Positions 1 through 5,422 of a stretch of 6,212 nucleotides of DNA are shown in pieces. The DNA comes from Planctomycetaceae bacterium. GTDB taxonomy: Bacteria > Planctomycetota > Planctomycetia > Planctomycetales > Planctomycetaceae. The notes under the pieces are model-generated. The model was not told where the DNA came from. It saw nothing but the letters and a program-made list of their open reading frames with translations, and ran no database searches. The stretch covers positions 1 to 6,212 of the forward strand of contig CANJZR010000247.1 in NCBI GenBank assembly GCA_947479075.1, written 5' to 3'. The position numbers and the translations under genes are program-made. How positions within the stretch are numbered: position 1 is the first letter of the stretch; every line of letters begins with the position of its first letter.

Positions 1-93
1 CCCCAGATTGCCAGCCATCTCTTCAGCTTCTGCGAGCTGATCGGGGCTGACGGTGCCGTCTTTGACGAACTGATCGAGCCAGTTACGGGCCAT
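1..93 (-). CDS. N-terminal fragment of a gene, possibly a type II secretion/type IV pilus ATPase
   Basis: Only the first 31 codons are inside the window; the gene runs off the left edge. Translation begins MARNWLDQFVKDGTVSPDQL and continues with an acidic, alanine-rich helix. A ribosome binding site AGAGG (complement of 100-104) sits 6 bases before the ATG, which makes the start convincing. The pattern of a short helix, a 'dGtvSpdQLaeAeemA' turn and a second helix resembles the small N-terminal domain (MshEN/T2SSE_N type) that begins many PilB/GspE-like ATPases, which power pilus assembly or protein secretion at the inner membrane. That assignment rests on 31 residues and is a guess; any protein with a similar helical N-terminus would fit. 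The upstream 550 bases hold no gene, so this is probably the first gene of its transcription unit. Confidence 0.7.
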   Translation of the reverse strand, partial: MARNWLDQFVKDGTVSPDQLAEAEEMAGNLG

Positions 94-487
94 GGCTGAC
101 CTCTTTCCATTTTCAGAGCCCCAGAGATTCCGGTGCCCGCCGATGAGTCATGCCCCGCGCTCGCCGTGACGCGATCGTGGAAGCTGAGATGCGTGAAGGA
201 ACGCTGCCCGAGGCCGGAGATCGGCACGAGAAGACAGCTGCGACAGGAAGCGACACCGCAAGGTTGAGACTTCCGAATTGTCTATCCCACCGAGCGATGG
301 CAAGAGTTTCGACAATCACGGCGCCCCGTCTCAGTCGCGCTGACCGGTCAAGATGAGTGTAAGACGTGGGAAAACGGGATGCAAAGAGCGGACAAGGCCA
401 AACAGACCAGAGATCAGGAATAGATAATAAATGCCTGCAGGCGCCGCGAAGGTGTTCGCATCACCATTCTATCCCTCTCGGCCCCCC

Positions 488-540
488 GGGTGAGACTCAC
501 ATTCCGCAAATTTGTCTTAAGGGACATCAATGTGAGACCC
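488..540. repeat. Imperfect 12-bp-stem inverted repeat
   Basis: CTCACATT at 496-503 is the exact reverse complement of AATGTGAG at 529-536. Beyond a four-base bulge (492-495) the outer GGGT at 488-491 pairs with ACCC at 537-540, giving a 12-bp stem. Inside the 25-base loop TGTC (513-516) can pair with GACA (523-526). Seen directly in the sequence. It lies about 105 bases beyond the stop codon of the methyltransferase gene. There is no T-tract, so a simple intrinsic terminator is unlikely; it could be a structured 3' region or a dispersed intergenic repeat. Confidence 0.5.
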
Positions 541-578
541 AGCGCCACGCGACCCGACAGCCGGAAGCGTCCCGACAC

Positions 579-588
579 GGGGTACCCC
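579..588. repeat. 10-bp perfect palindrome
   Basis: GGGGTACCCC is perfectly self-complementary. It is preceded by two copies of CCCGACA (553-559 and 571-577) spaced 18 bases apart. It lies some 57 bases downstream of the methyltransferase stop codon. No function can be assigned; a palindrome of this size can occur by chance in GC-rich DNA. Confidence 0.35.
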
Positions 589-644
589 AGCTGGCTGAGG
601 ATCAATCAAGCCACCGTTTCTCGGCGTCCGACCGTCATTCCCAG

Positions 645-1226
645 CTATTTCCAGGGAATCAGGGAGCTGGTTTGTTTCCGGTAGTTGACGTAATCGTCTC
701 CAAAGAACTCCACCATCATGCTTTCCTCATGGGGAAGACGGATCCAATAGAGGACCGTCGTCGCCACAAGAGCAGCCCAGCCTGCCACCCAGTTGTTCAG
801 CAGCAAAGCCTGGCCGATGGCGAGCAGAAAGAATGACGCATACATCGGATGCCTCAGGTATTTGTACACGCCGTGAGTGACCAGCCGATGATTCTCGTCG
901 AGCTCCAAGGTGACAGACCAGTTCTTGCCTAAATCGGCATGGGACCGCCAAAACAACCACAGTCCTCCGGCCATGACCAGACCGCCAACTCCCGCAAACG
1001 CCTGCGGCAGGTAATAGTTGGCCCAGTCCAACCAGTGAGTGTATATCAGCACGCTCGGCAAGAGGATCTGAGCAGTGGCGATCTGAACGACCAGCAGCCA
1101 GTCCATGAAAGTCGCTCGGGAGACCGACTTCTTCGCTTTCGCATTTTGCCATTGATAAGCACCGCGAACCACCAGATAGATCGTGATTCCGATCGCAAAC
1201 ACAACGTGTGGGAAAGACAAGTTCAT
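645..1226 (-). CDS. Isoprenylcysteine carboxyl methyltransferase (ICMT) family membrane protein
   Basis: A 193-residue integral membrane protein of the ICMT/PEMT family, enzymes that transfer a methyl group from S-adenosylmethionine to a lipid-linked or small hydrophobic acceptor at the membrane. The bacterial substrate is usually unknown and cannot be read from the sequence. Hydrophobic segments lie near residues 5-20, 42-62, 78-94, 130-147 and 149-164. The family signature is complete: 'HGVYKYLRHPMY' around residues 119-129, with the RHPxY motif at 125-129, followed by the EE pair (167-168) and 'FGDDYVNYRKQTSSLIPW' at the C-terminus, which form the cofactor pocket in characterised relatives. 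I prefer the ATG at 1224-1226 because AGGG (complement of 1233-1236) lies 6 bases upstream. An in-frame GTG at 1251-1253 would add nine residues, but it has no ribosome binding site and falls in an inverted repeat. Length is normal for the family. It appears to stand alone, with over 100 free bases on each side. Confidence 0.9.
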   Translation of the reverse strand: MNLSFPHVVFAIGITIYLVVRGAYQWQNAKAKKSVSRATFMDWLLVVQIATAQILLPSVLIYTHWLDWANYYLPQAFAGVGGLVMAGGLWLFWRSHADLGKNWSVTLELDENHRLVTHGVYKYLRHPMYASFFLLAIGQALLLNNWVAGWAALVATTVLYWIRLPHEESMMVEFFGDDYVNYRKQTSSLIPWK

Positions 1227-1232
1227 AGTTGG

Positions 1233-1236
1233 CCCT
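1233..1236 (-). promoter_or_regulatory. Ribosome binding site that decides the methyltransferase start
   Basis: Reads AGGG on the minus strand, 6 bases before the ATG at 1224-1226. The alternative in-frame GTG at 1251-1253 has no purine-rich site upstream, so this motif supports the shorter 193-residue protein. The match to the anti-Shine-Dalgarno sequence is only four bases. Confidence 0.5.
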
Positions 1237-1250
1237 GGATGGCTGATCGC

Positions 1251-1272
1251 CACATCAGATCATCTGAATGTG
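1251..1272. promoter_or_regulatory. Near-perfect inverted repeat upstream of the methyltransferase gene
   Basis: CACATCAGAT (1251-1260) and ATCTG-A-ATGTG (1262-1272) are complementary over 10 bp around a single central C, with one bulged A at 1267. The core TCAGATCATCTGA (1255-1267) is a perfect 13-base hyphenated palindrome. It ends about 25 bases before the preferred ATG, a position fitting either a dimeric repressor operator or a hairpin in the mRNA leader. The symmetry is seen; the regulatory role is inferred. Confidence 0.45.
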
Positions 1273-1336
1273 ACGGGGATTGTAAGGTAAAGACAACCGA
1301 CCTCATATCGCTGAGGTGGCGAGCTCCGGAATTGGG

Positions 1337-1870
1337 TCAGATGGGAATCACCTTGTCGAAGTTTCGGAGACCCCAGTCATGAAGATCCACAAGGTTCTGT
1401 CGACACAGTGACACGAATCGAGCTTCTTGTTTGCGGCGGATGCGTTCTGCCAATTCAGCGAGATTCTCTATCAAGTCGTCAAACCTCTGGATCGTGAGAT
1501 TGACCAGATCAGAATTCTCGTAGTGCAACTGCAATTCCTGGTCGAGTTCCAGCTCCGCAGAGATGGGGGCCAGACCTTCATCGTGGCTGGTGACCATCTG
1601 AGGAACTCCTCCTCCCCTCCAGAGAATCCGTTCACAGACAGGTACGTCAAGATCCTCGATCGCGAGCAATCGGACATCAGCCCCTGTATTTCCAGCCCCG
1701 TTGTCGCCTATGAGCAGACACCGCACCGACCTTCCATGGTGCGTCAAAGCGGGCCGCTCGGCATCGTGTGAGCCAAGGCTGGAGAGTTCAAAAGATTTCG
1801 TCCGAGCAGTCGTTTCGGGCAATTCCAACTCAAATCTCCTCTGATTCAGTTCGGCTGTCTTGTACGTCAT
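1337..1870 (-). CDS. Hypothetical protein, 177 residues
   Basis: I do not recognise this protein. It is hydrophilic and acidic, with no signal peptide or membrane segment, so probably cytoplasmic. Residues 1-45 look polar and loosely structured. Residues 48-84 contain 'RCLLIGDNGAGNTGADVRLL', which could be a beta-strand/loop core; it is not a P-loop, because the GxxxxGK(S/T) lysine is missing. Residues 104-155 are Leu/Glu/Arg-rich and probably helical, possibly a short coiled coil ('FDDLIENLAELAERIRRKQE' at 130-149). Amino-acid composition and codon choice look like a real gene and better than the opposing frame at 1427-1771. Against it, no ribosome binding site precedes the ATG (the bases there read CCCCTC), so the true start may lie downstream. 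It is 110 bases upstream of the methyltransferase gene on the same strand; co-transcription is possible but unsupported. Confidence 0.55.
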   Translation of the reverse strand: MTYKTAELNQRRFELELPETTARTKSFELSSLGSHDAERPALTHHGRSVRCLLIGDNGAGNTGADVRLLAIEDLDVPVCERILWRGGGVPQMVTSHDEGLAPISAELELDQELQLHYENSDLVNLTIQRFDDLIENLAELAERIRRKQEARFVSLCRQNLVDLHDWGLRNFDKVIPI

Positions 1871-2008
1871 CAGAGGGGCAAAGAACCATCAGGTGAAATC
1901 AGAGGTTCGATTCGGGGTTTGCTTCGGAGGCGGCATGCAGGAACACAGCGCAGAATTTAAAAAAAACTAATGAATAAAGAAAGTGCAGTACGAAATCGAC
2001 GCAAGCGG

Positions 2009-2044
2009 GTTGGGCCATACAGGCCACGCCTCCAAGGGCCCAAC
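2009..2044. repeat. 8-bp perfect inverted repeat (intergenic hairpin)
   Basis: GTTGGGCC (2009-2016) and GGCCCAAC (2037-2044) are exact reverse complements around a 20-base loop, and inside the loop GGC (2022-2024) can pair with GCC (2028-2030). Located about 315 bases past the stop codon of the large glycoside hydrolase. A hairpin of this GC content would be stable, but the nearest T-tract (T8 on the minus strand) is about 40 bases further on, too far for a classical terminator. It may be a copy of a dispersed intergenic palindrome. Confidence 0.45.
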
Positions 2045-2067
2045 GTGACCGGGAGCCCGTCTCGAAA

Positions 2068-2079
2068 GACCGGACGGTC
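2068..2079. repeat. Small inverted repeat next to the 2009-2044 hairpin
   Basis: GACCG (2068-2072) and CGGTC (2075-2079) are exact reverse complements separated by GA, forming a near-continuous 12-base palindrome. Seen directly; no function can be assigned. Its closeness to the larger hairpin suggests that both belong to one structured intergenic element. Confidence 0.35.
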
Positions 2080-2358
2080 AAACCCTCTGACTCACACCAG
2101 CCAAAGGGTCTGAACGTCGATCGAGTCGAAATGGAAAGTGGACACAGCTGGGGATGTTGGATGGCCTCATCCGCCAGAGTCGCCCAATCGTCGCATTGCA
2201 TTCGCGCTCCCATTGAACTGAAACAGCACACCCCATTCCCAGCACTGATCACTCCAGTTGTTCCGGTGCAGTTCAATGGCAAGGTCGTTCACTCTCCAGC
2301 AATATCCCAACACAAAGTAGAGGCTTGTTCAGAGTCGATGTTCATTCGCGTTCGGGCG

Positions 2359-5166
2359 TCATTCTTTTCGGCGGACCAGCGCCACCCAGTCCTTGCTGGA
2401 ATCAGTCGGAGGCCCCCCCAGCGACTGCCTTCCCGGTCCGGTCAGAGGAGAACCGGGAATCAGATCGCCCCCCTTCCACGGGTTAAACCAGCTGACGGTG
2501 AACTCCCCTTCCGGCAACTCCAGCGTCGTTTGCTGATCACCGAACAGATAGACCACATACACCGCGCCTGGTTGGGCCAGACACCAAGCGTGATCCTTCT
2601 CGACCAGATGATCAGCGGTCCGCATCGTGGCGAATGGGACATGCTCCCGGAAGAATCGGTTCGCAATGGCGGTCAGCGTCCACATGTTTTCCCAGGGACG
2701 CAGATTCTCGCAGGCGATGTCGAGATGCTTCCCCGGAACCCGGGGCCAGGTATCGTACGCCACAATCCACTCCGCCCCGGAGCCCCCCGCGATCAGGTTG
2801 CCCCACAACGCGTGACGGACTTCGTGCGGATGCTCCGGGTCCTGAATATCAGGCGGCAGGCAGATACTCGCCGGGCCGATCTCATCCATGCACACGAACC
2901 ACGGTCGCCCCGCAGCTTCCGACCGCGTCAGCCAATCAACAGCCTCCGGATGGCTGCGAACCGCTTTCCCGAACTGGAACGACGCCCCCTCCAGATTCAG
3001 ATCCCCCAGCAACGGGGCGTAGACCTTTTCCACCTGGCTGGGGAAGGTGTGGATCACCCGCGGGTGCCGATACGGATCGTTCTCGCCGAAGAACTTGGCG
3101 AAGGCCTGTTGCTGTTCGAGCGTGTTGGTGTTTTCCTCGCCCAGGTTCCACACAATCGCCGGATGATGGGCGAACCGCGCGATCAACTCGCGGTAGTACA
3201 ACCGACGCTCCGATCCCAACTCCCCGCCGTCGAGCAGCTGATCGTTCTCGGTCTCCTGATGCACGACATGCAGGACCAGTCCTAAACGGTCCATGTGCCG
3301 AAACACCAGTTCCCACTGCGCCAGCTTGCTGCAATCGAACCGCATCCGCTCATCGCGCGAGGTCCACGGCCACACATCCTTGCCATCTCCTTTGACATTC
3401 ATCGTCAGGAAGTAAACCGAGTTCATCTCCCTCGACGCCAGATAATTCAACGCCCCGATCAGGTTCTTCCCCTTGCCCCCCTGCCAGGTGACATCGCCCT
3501 CTTTGTAGTCAGCTGCGTGAGGTTCGTAACGATGCGTCGGCTCGGTCTGGTCGAAGTCCGCAAACGCCAGCAGGTTCTCCGGGCTGTCGGTTCCTCCCTT
3601 GAGGAACGCCTCGCCCGTCGCCGCAAACCGCAAGTACCGCTCACCGGTGTAATGCAGCAGTCCTTTGGAATAAAACCCCGGAGCTGCCGGGTCATACGCG
3701 TTCACACGGATCGATCCCGCCTGTCCATCGAACGCGGTCGGCGTCCCAGCCTCGACGTGTTCTGCATGAGCGATGCCTGGTCCCGTCCGAAACCGGGCAG
3801 TCCACTTCCAAAGCCCCTGCGTATCGGGCAGCCACTGGACCTGCCAGATGCGTCCCTTGTCGGCACTCGTCTCCGCCGCGTTGCCATCCGCCGCGAAGTA
3901 CCCGGGCACCACGACCTTGCGCGCCCCCAATTCGAATGTCACATCGAGTCGGAAATCGGTGAACGGGTTGAGAGCCCCCTGCTCCTCCAGCTCCGGCCCC
4001 TCGAACGACAGCGAGGTCGGCTGCCACTGCGTCGCCGTCGGAATCTCTTTCGACTCAGCGGGGCCATCGGTCACCGCCGAGGCGAGAAGCTTCAACGATT
4101 GATTCAGCTTTGAGTCTCGGTTCCCCGCCTCCAGATCGCCCCAGTCGCCATTCGCACACACGATCGCCAGTCCAAGGCTGGGGATGATCGCCGAGTTGTT
4201 CCCGCGCGCCCCCAGCGACATGACCGTGTCAGCTGGAGCATCGGGCCAGGTCATCGCCTGCGGATGCCCCCGCCCGGTCGAATTAAACCACCAGTTGAAG
4301 CCGTACACCCCTGCACCGGCTTTGGAGAAGTGGTCCGACCCGCCGCCATAGCTCTTGATCCCGAGGTAGTCGTTCGTCTCCGCCTGCCGCGTCAGGGGCA
4401 GATCCTTGGGGGCCTTTGGCAGCATGTACTCGTCGAAGTACTTCGACGCGAGGACCTGCTGCCCATTCCAGTTCCCGCGATTGCACCAGAACCAGACGAT
4501 TCGCGAAAAGTCCCGCACCGACGCAGACAACCGCCGCTTCCCGTTGAACTTCAAACCATCTTCGAACTTGAGAGCCCCGAGCCGCGTAGGATGTTCGACG
4601 TTCTCTTTCGCATCTCCCGGGAACACTCGATCGAACAGTGTCTTCTGATACAGCTGGATCGCAAAGTCGTTGTAGGCCCAAGCTGTTCCCGGGGGCTCGG
4701 GGCGGGCGTACCCACTCGACATCGAGCCCAGATGGCGGAACGTCATGGTCCGATCCTTCGGCGACAACTCCCAGCCAAAGTCGACCAGCGGTTGATCAAC
4801 GCTCTTCACGCGGCCTTCCTGAATGGCGAAGAACAACATCGTGCTGAGCACCGGCTTGGCCGACGAGAACCAGTCGCCGACCTCCGCCTGATCGCCCCAG
4901 CTCTTCACGACATGGCCATACCGAATCACACAGCCGCGTCCACCGAGGTTCTTCGCCAACTCGTCGAGCTTGCTGGCATCGAGACCCAACTCACCCGGGG
5001 CCCGCTGACTCCATGAGGCCTCTGGAAAGACGATCTCCGCCGGGCGATCCTCGGCGAAACTCGTGGAATCACACAAGACGCCACACACCCCGAGAGCACA
5101 CGTCGCGATCGCGAATAAGAACACGCCCCTTGTTCGAACCGTGAACCACAGCTGCGAAACTAACAT
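2359..5166 (-). CDS. Exported fusion of a beta-lactamase-like serine hydrolase and a DUF5060/TIM-barrel glycoside hydrolase
   Basis: 935 residues in one unbroken frame. Residues 1-38 form a signal peptide (basic start, hydrophobic 14-31, likely cleavage after SFA), so the protein is exported. Residues about 45-365 resemble PF00144 class C beta-lactamase/serine hydrolases: the SxxK motif is S101-S-A-K104, a 'PGTAWAYND' segment supplies Tyr165, and 'LGARGNNSAIIPSLGLAIV' (318-336) replaces the usual third KTG/HxG motif. Residues about 383-465 are a DUF5060-type beta-sandwich ('NPFTDFRLDVTFELGARKVV', 'GLWKWTARF'). Residues about 495-845 are a TIM-barrel glycoside hydrolase with 'LKGGTDSPENLLAFADF', 'HQETENDQLLDGGEL', 'WNLGEEN' (673-679, likely acid/base Glu677 or Glu678) and 'MDEIGP' (760-765, likely nucleophile Glu762). 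Residues about 850-933 resemble the putative collagen-binding domain at the end of this family. The start is firm: GGAGG (complement of 5173-5177) lies 6 bases before the ATG. The substrate is unknown; a plant or algal polysaccharide is inferred from the family and the lyase-like neighbour. Confidence 0.92.
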   Translation of the reverse strand: MLVSQLWFTVRTRGVFLFAIATCALGVCGVLCDSTSFAEDRPAEIVFPEASWSQRAPGELGLDASKLDELAKNLGGRGCVIRYGHVVKSWGDQAEVGDWFSSAKPVLSTMLFFAIQEGRVKSVDQPLVDFGWELSPKDRTMTFRHLGSMSSGYARPEPPGTAWAYNDFAIQLYQKTLFDRVFPGDAKENVEHPTRLGALKFEDGLKFNGKRRLSASVRDFSRIVWFWCNRGNWNGQQVLASKYFDEYMLPKAPKDLPLTRQAETNDYLGIKSYGGGSDHFSKAGAGVYGFNWWFNSTGRGHPQAMTWPDAPADTVMSLGARGNNSAIIPSLGLAIVCANGDWGDLEAGNRDSKLNQSLKLLASAVTDGPAESKEIPTATQWQPTSLSFEGPELEEQGALNPFTDFRLDVTFELGARKVVVPGYFAADGNAAETSADKGRIWQVQWLPDTQGLWKWTARFRTGPGIAHAEHVEAGTPTAFDGQAGSIRVNAYDPAAPGFYSKGLLHYTGERYLRFAATGEAFLKGGTDSPENLLAFADFDQTEPTHRYEPHAADYKEGDVTWQGGKGKNLIGALNYLASREMNSVYFLTMNVKGDGKDVWPWTSRDERMRFDCSKLAQWELVFRHMDRLGLVLHVVHQETENDQLLDGGELGSERRLYYRELIARFAHHPAIVWNLGEENTNTLEQQQAFAKFFGENDPYRHPRVIHTFPSQVEKVYAPLLGDLNLEGASFQFGKAVRSHPEAVDWLTRSEAAGRPWFVCMDEIGPASICLPPDIQDPEHPHEVRHALWGNLIAGGSGAEWIVAYDTWPRVPGKHLDIACENLRPWENMWTLTAIANRFFREHVPFATMRTADHLVEKDHAWCLAQPGAVYVVYLFGDQQTTLELPEGEFTVSWFNPWKGGDLIPGSPLTGPGRQSLGGPPTDSSKDWVALVRRKE

Positions 5167-5172
5167 GGCCGT

Positions 5173-5177
5173 CCTCC
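5173..5177 (-). promoter_or_regulatory. Strong ribosome binding site of the fusion hydrolase
   Basis: GGAGG on the minus strand, 6 bases before the ATG at 5164-5166. It is the best Shine-Dalgarno match in the window. It fixes the start directly ahead of the signal peptide and suggests efficient translation. An AT-rich stretch at about 5189-5202 just upstream could be part of a promoter, but I see no good paired -35/-10 boxes. Confidence 0.7.
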
Positions 5178-5247
5178 AACCTTCACATTGAATTACTAAT
5201 AGATTCCGCGCTCACTGCAATCCGTCCAATCAACAACTCGTCCAGCA

Positions 5248-5389
5248 CACTAACCCGAAGCGTCAGCGAGGGCGAGCGTATCGACCACGTGTGTCGCACG
5301 TCGTCCGGTTGAGAATCAACTCTGTGTCCGCATCGTTTCGGCACCAACGCCCCACTGCCACGCGCCCTCGCTGACGCGTCGGGTTGGTG
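5248..5389. repeat. 142-bp inverted-repeat element of planctomycete type (27-bp arms)
   Basis: The left arm 5248-5274 and the reverse complement of the right arm 5363-5389 agree at 25 of 27 positions; both contain AACCCGA and GCGTCAGCGAGGGCG. They enclose 88 bases, which themselves hold two small hairpins: ACGTG/CACGT (5287-5291 with 5297-5301) and GTTGA/TCAAC (5308-5312 with 5316-5320). No transposase is encoded and no target-site duplication is evident at the borders. From memory, arms of this sequence recur in intergenic DNA of planctomycetes and give spurious 'NPTRQRG' peptides when translated; that peptide appears here in an out-of-frame reading. It may be a non-autonomous mobile repeat (MITE-like), and as RNA it could fold into one long stem that ends or processes the upstream transcript. 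Confidence 0.8.
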
Positions 5390-5422
5390 AGATGAACACG
5401 CCTCAAACTCTCAGGCCCACAC

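Larger units (their letters stand above)
94..644. other. Intergenic region with no convincing gene
   Basis: About 550 bases between the start of the left-edge gene and the stop codon of the methyltransferase gene. Open frames exist on both strands (for example 113-319 and 414-605 minus, 150-356 plus), but their products are rich in Arg, Ser and Pro with no recognisable motif, and none was matched to a convincing ribosome binding site. The part nearest position 94 must carry the 5' leader of the left-edge gene, and probably its promoter; I cannot point to clear -35/-10 boxes. The part at 488-588 holds a long imperfect hairpin and a 10-base palindrome, listed separately. No tRNA or obvious classical terminator is visible. 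Confidence 0.6.
1871..2358. other. Intergenic region with no convincing gene
   Basis: About 490 bases between the glycoside hydrolase stop and the hypothetical gene. A minus-strand open frame at 1899-2282 gives a Cys/Ser/Phe-rich product with no motif and is probably spurious. The region holds two inverted repeats (2009-2044 and 2068-2079) and an AT-rich patch with eight A residues at 1959-1966, which reads as T8 in the direction of transcription. The T8 run has no GC-rich stem immediately before it, so I do not call an intrinsic terminator. The promoter of the hypothetical gene, if there is one, should lie here. Confidence 0.55.

Noticed and set aside
113..319. 68-residue minus-strand open frame just upstream of the left-edge gene (and its plus-strand partner 150-356)
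   Set aside because: Ser/Arg/Ala-rich with no family signal. Two opposing frames of the same length in the same place suggest chance openness rather than genes.
414..605. 63-residue minus-strand open frame after the methyltransferase gene
   Set aside because: It spans the hairpin and palindrome region and is Arg/Leu-rich without any motif; more likely a reading through repeat-like DNA.
366..836. 156-residue plus-strand open frame
   Set aside because: It runs into the opposite strand of the methyltransferase gene and its product (many His, Gln, Arg) has no family features; no ribosome binding site was identified for it.
1427..1771. 114-residue plus-strand open frame
   Set aside because: It opposes the better-looking 177-residue minus-strand frame and starts at TTG without a clear ribosome binding site. 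Neither is certain, but the minus-strand frame has more natural composition.
1904..1914. GGTTCGATTCG resembling a tRNA T-loop
   Set aside because: The flanking bases cannot form the 5-bp T-stem, and there is no matching D-arm, anticodon arm or acceptor stem nearby.
1959..1966. A8 run (T8 on the coding strand) as an intrinsic terminator
   Set aside because: No GC-rich stem directly precedes it; the nearest hairpin is about 40 bases away.
1899..2282. 127-residue minus-strand open frame
   Set aside because: Cys- and Ser-rich, runs through two inverted repeats, with a hydrophobic patch only from the AT-rich tract; it does not look like a real protein.
2131..5016. Long plus-strand open frames at 2131-3285, 2634-3395, 3295-4113 and 4264-5016
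   Set aside because: They lie opposite the fusion hydrolase gene, whose product has several recognisable domains. Their products are Arg/Pro-rich without motifs, typical of antisense frames in GC-rich codons.
5400..5416. GCCT/AGGC 4-bp inverted repeat after the lyase-like gene as a terminator
   Set aside because: The stem is too short and no T-tract follows; the nearby 27-bp-arm repeat is the more credible structure.
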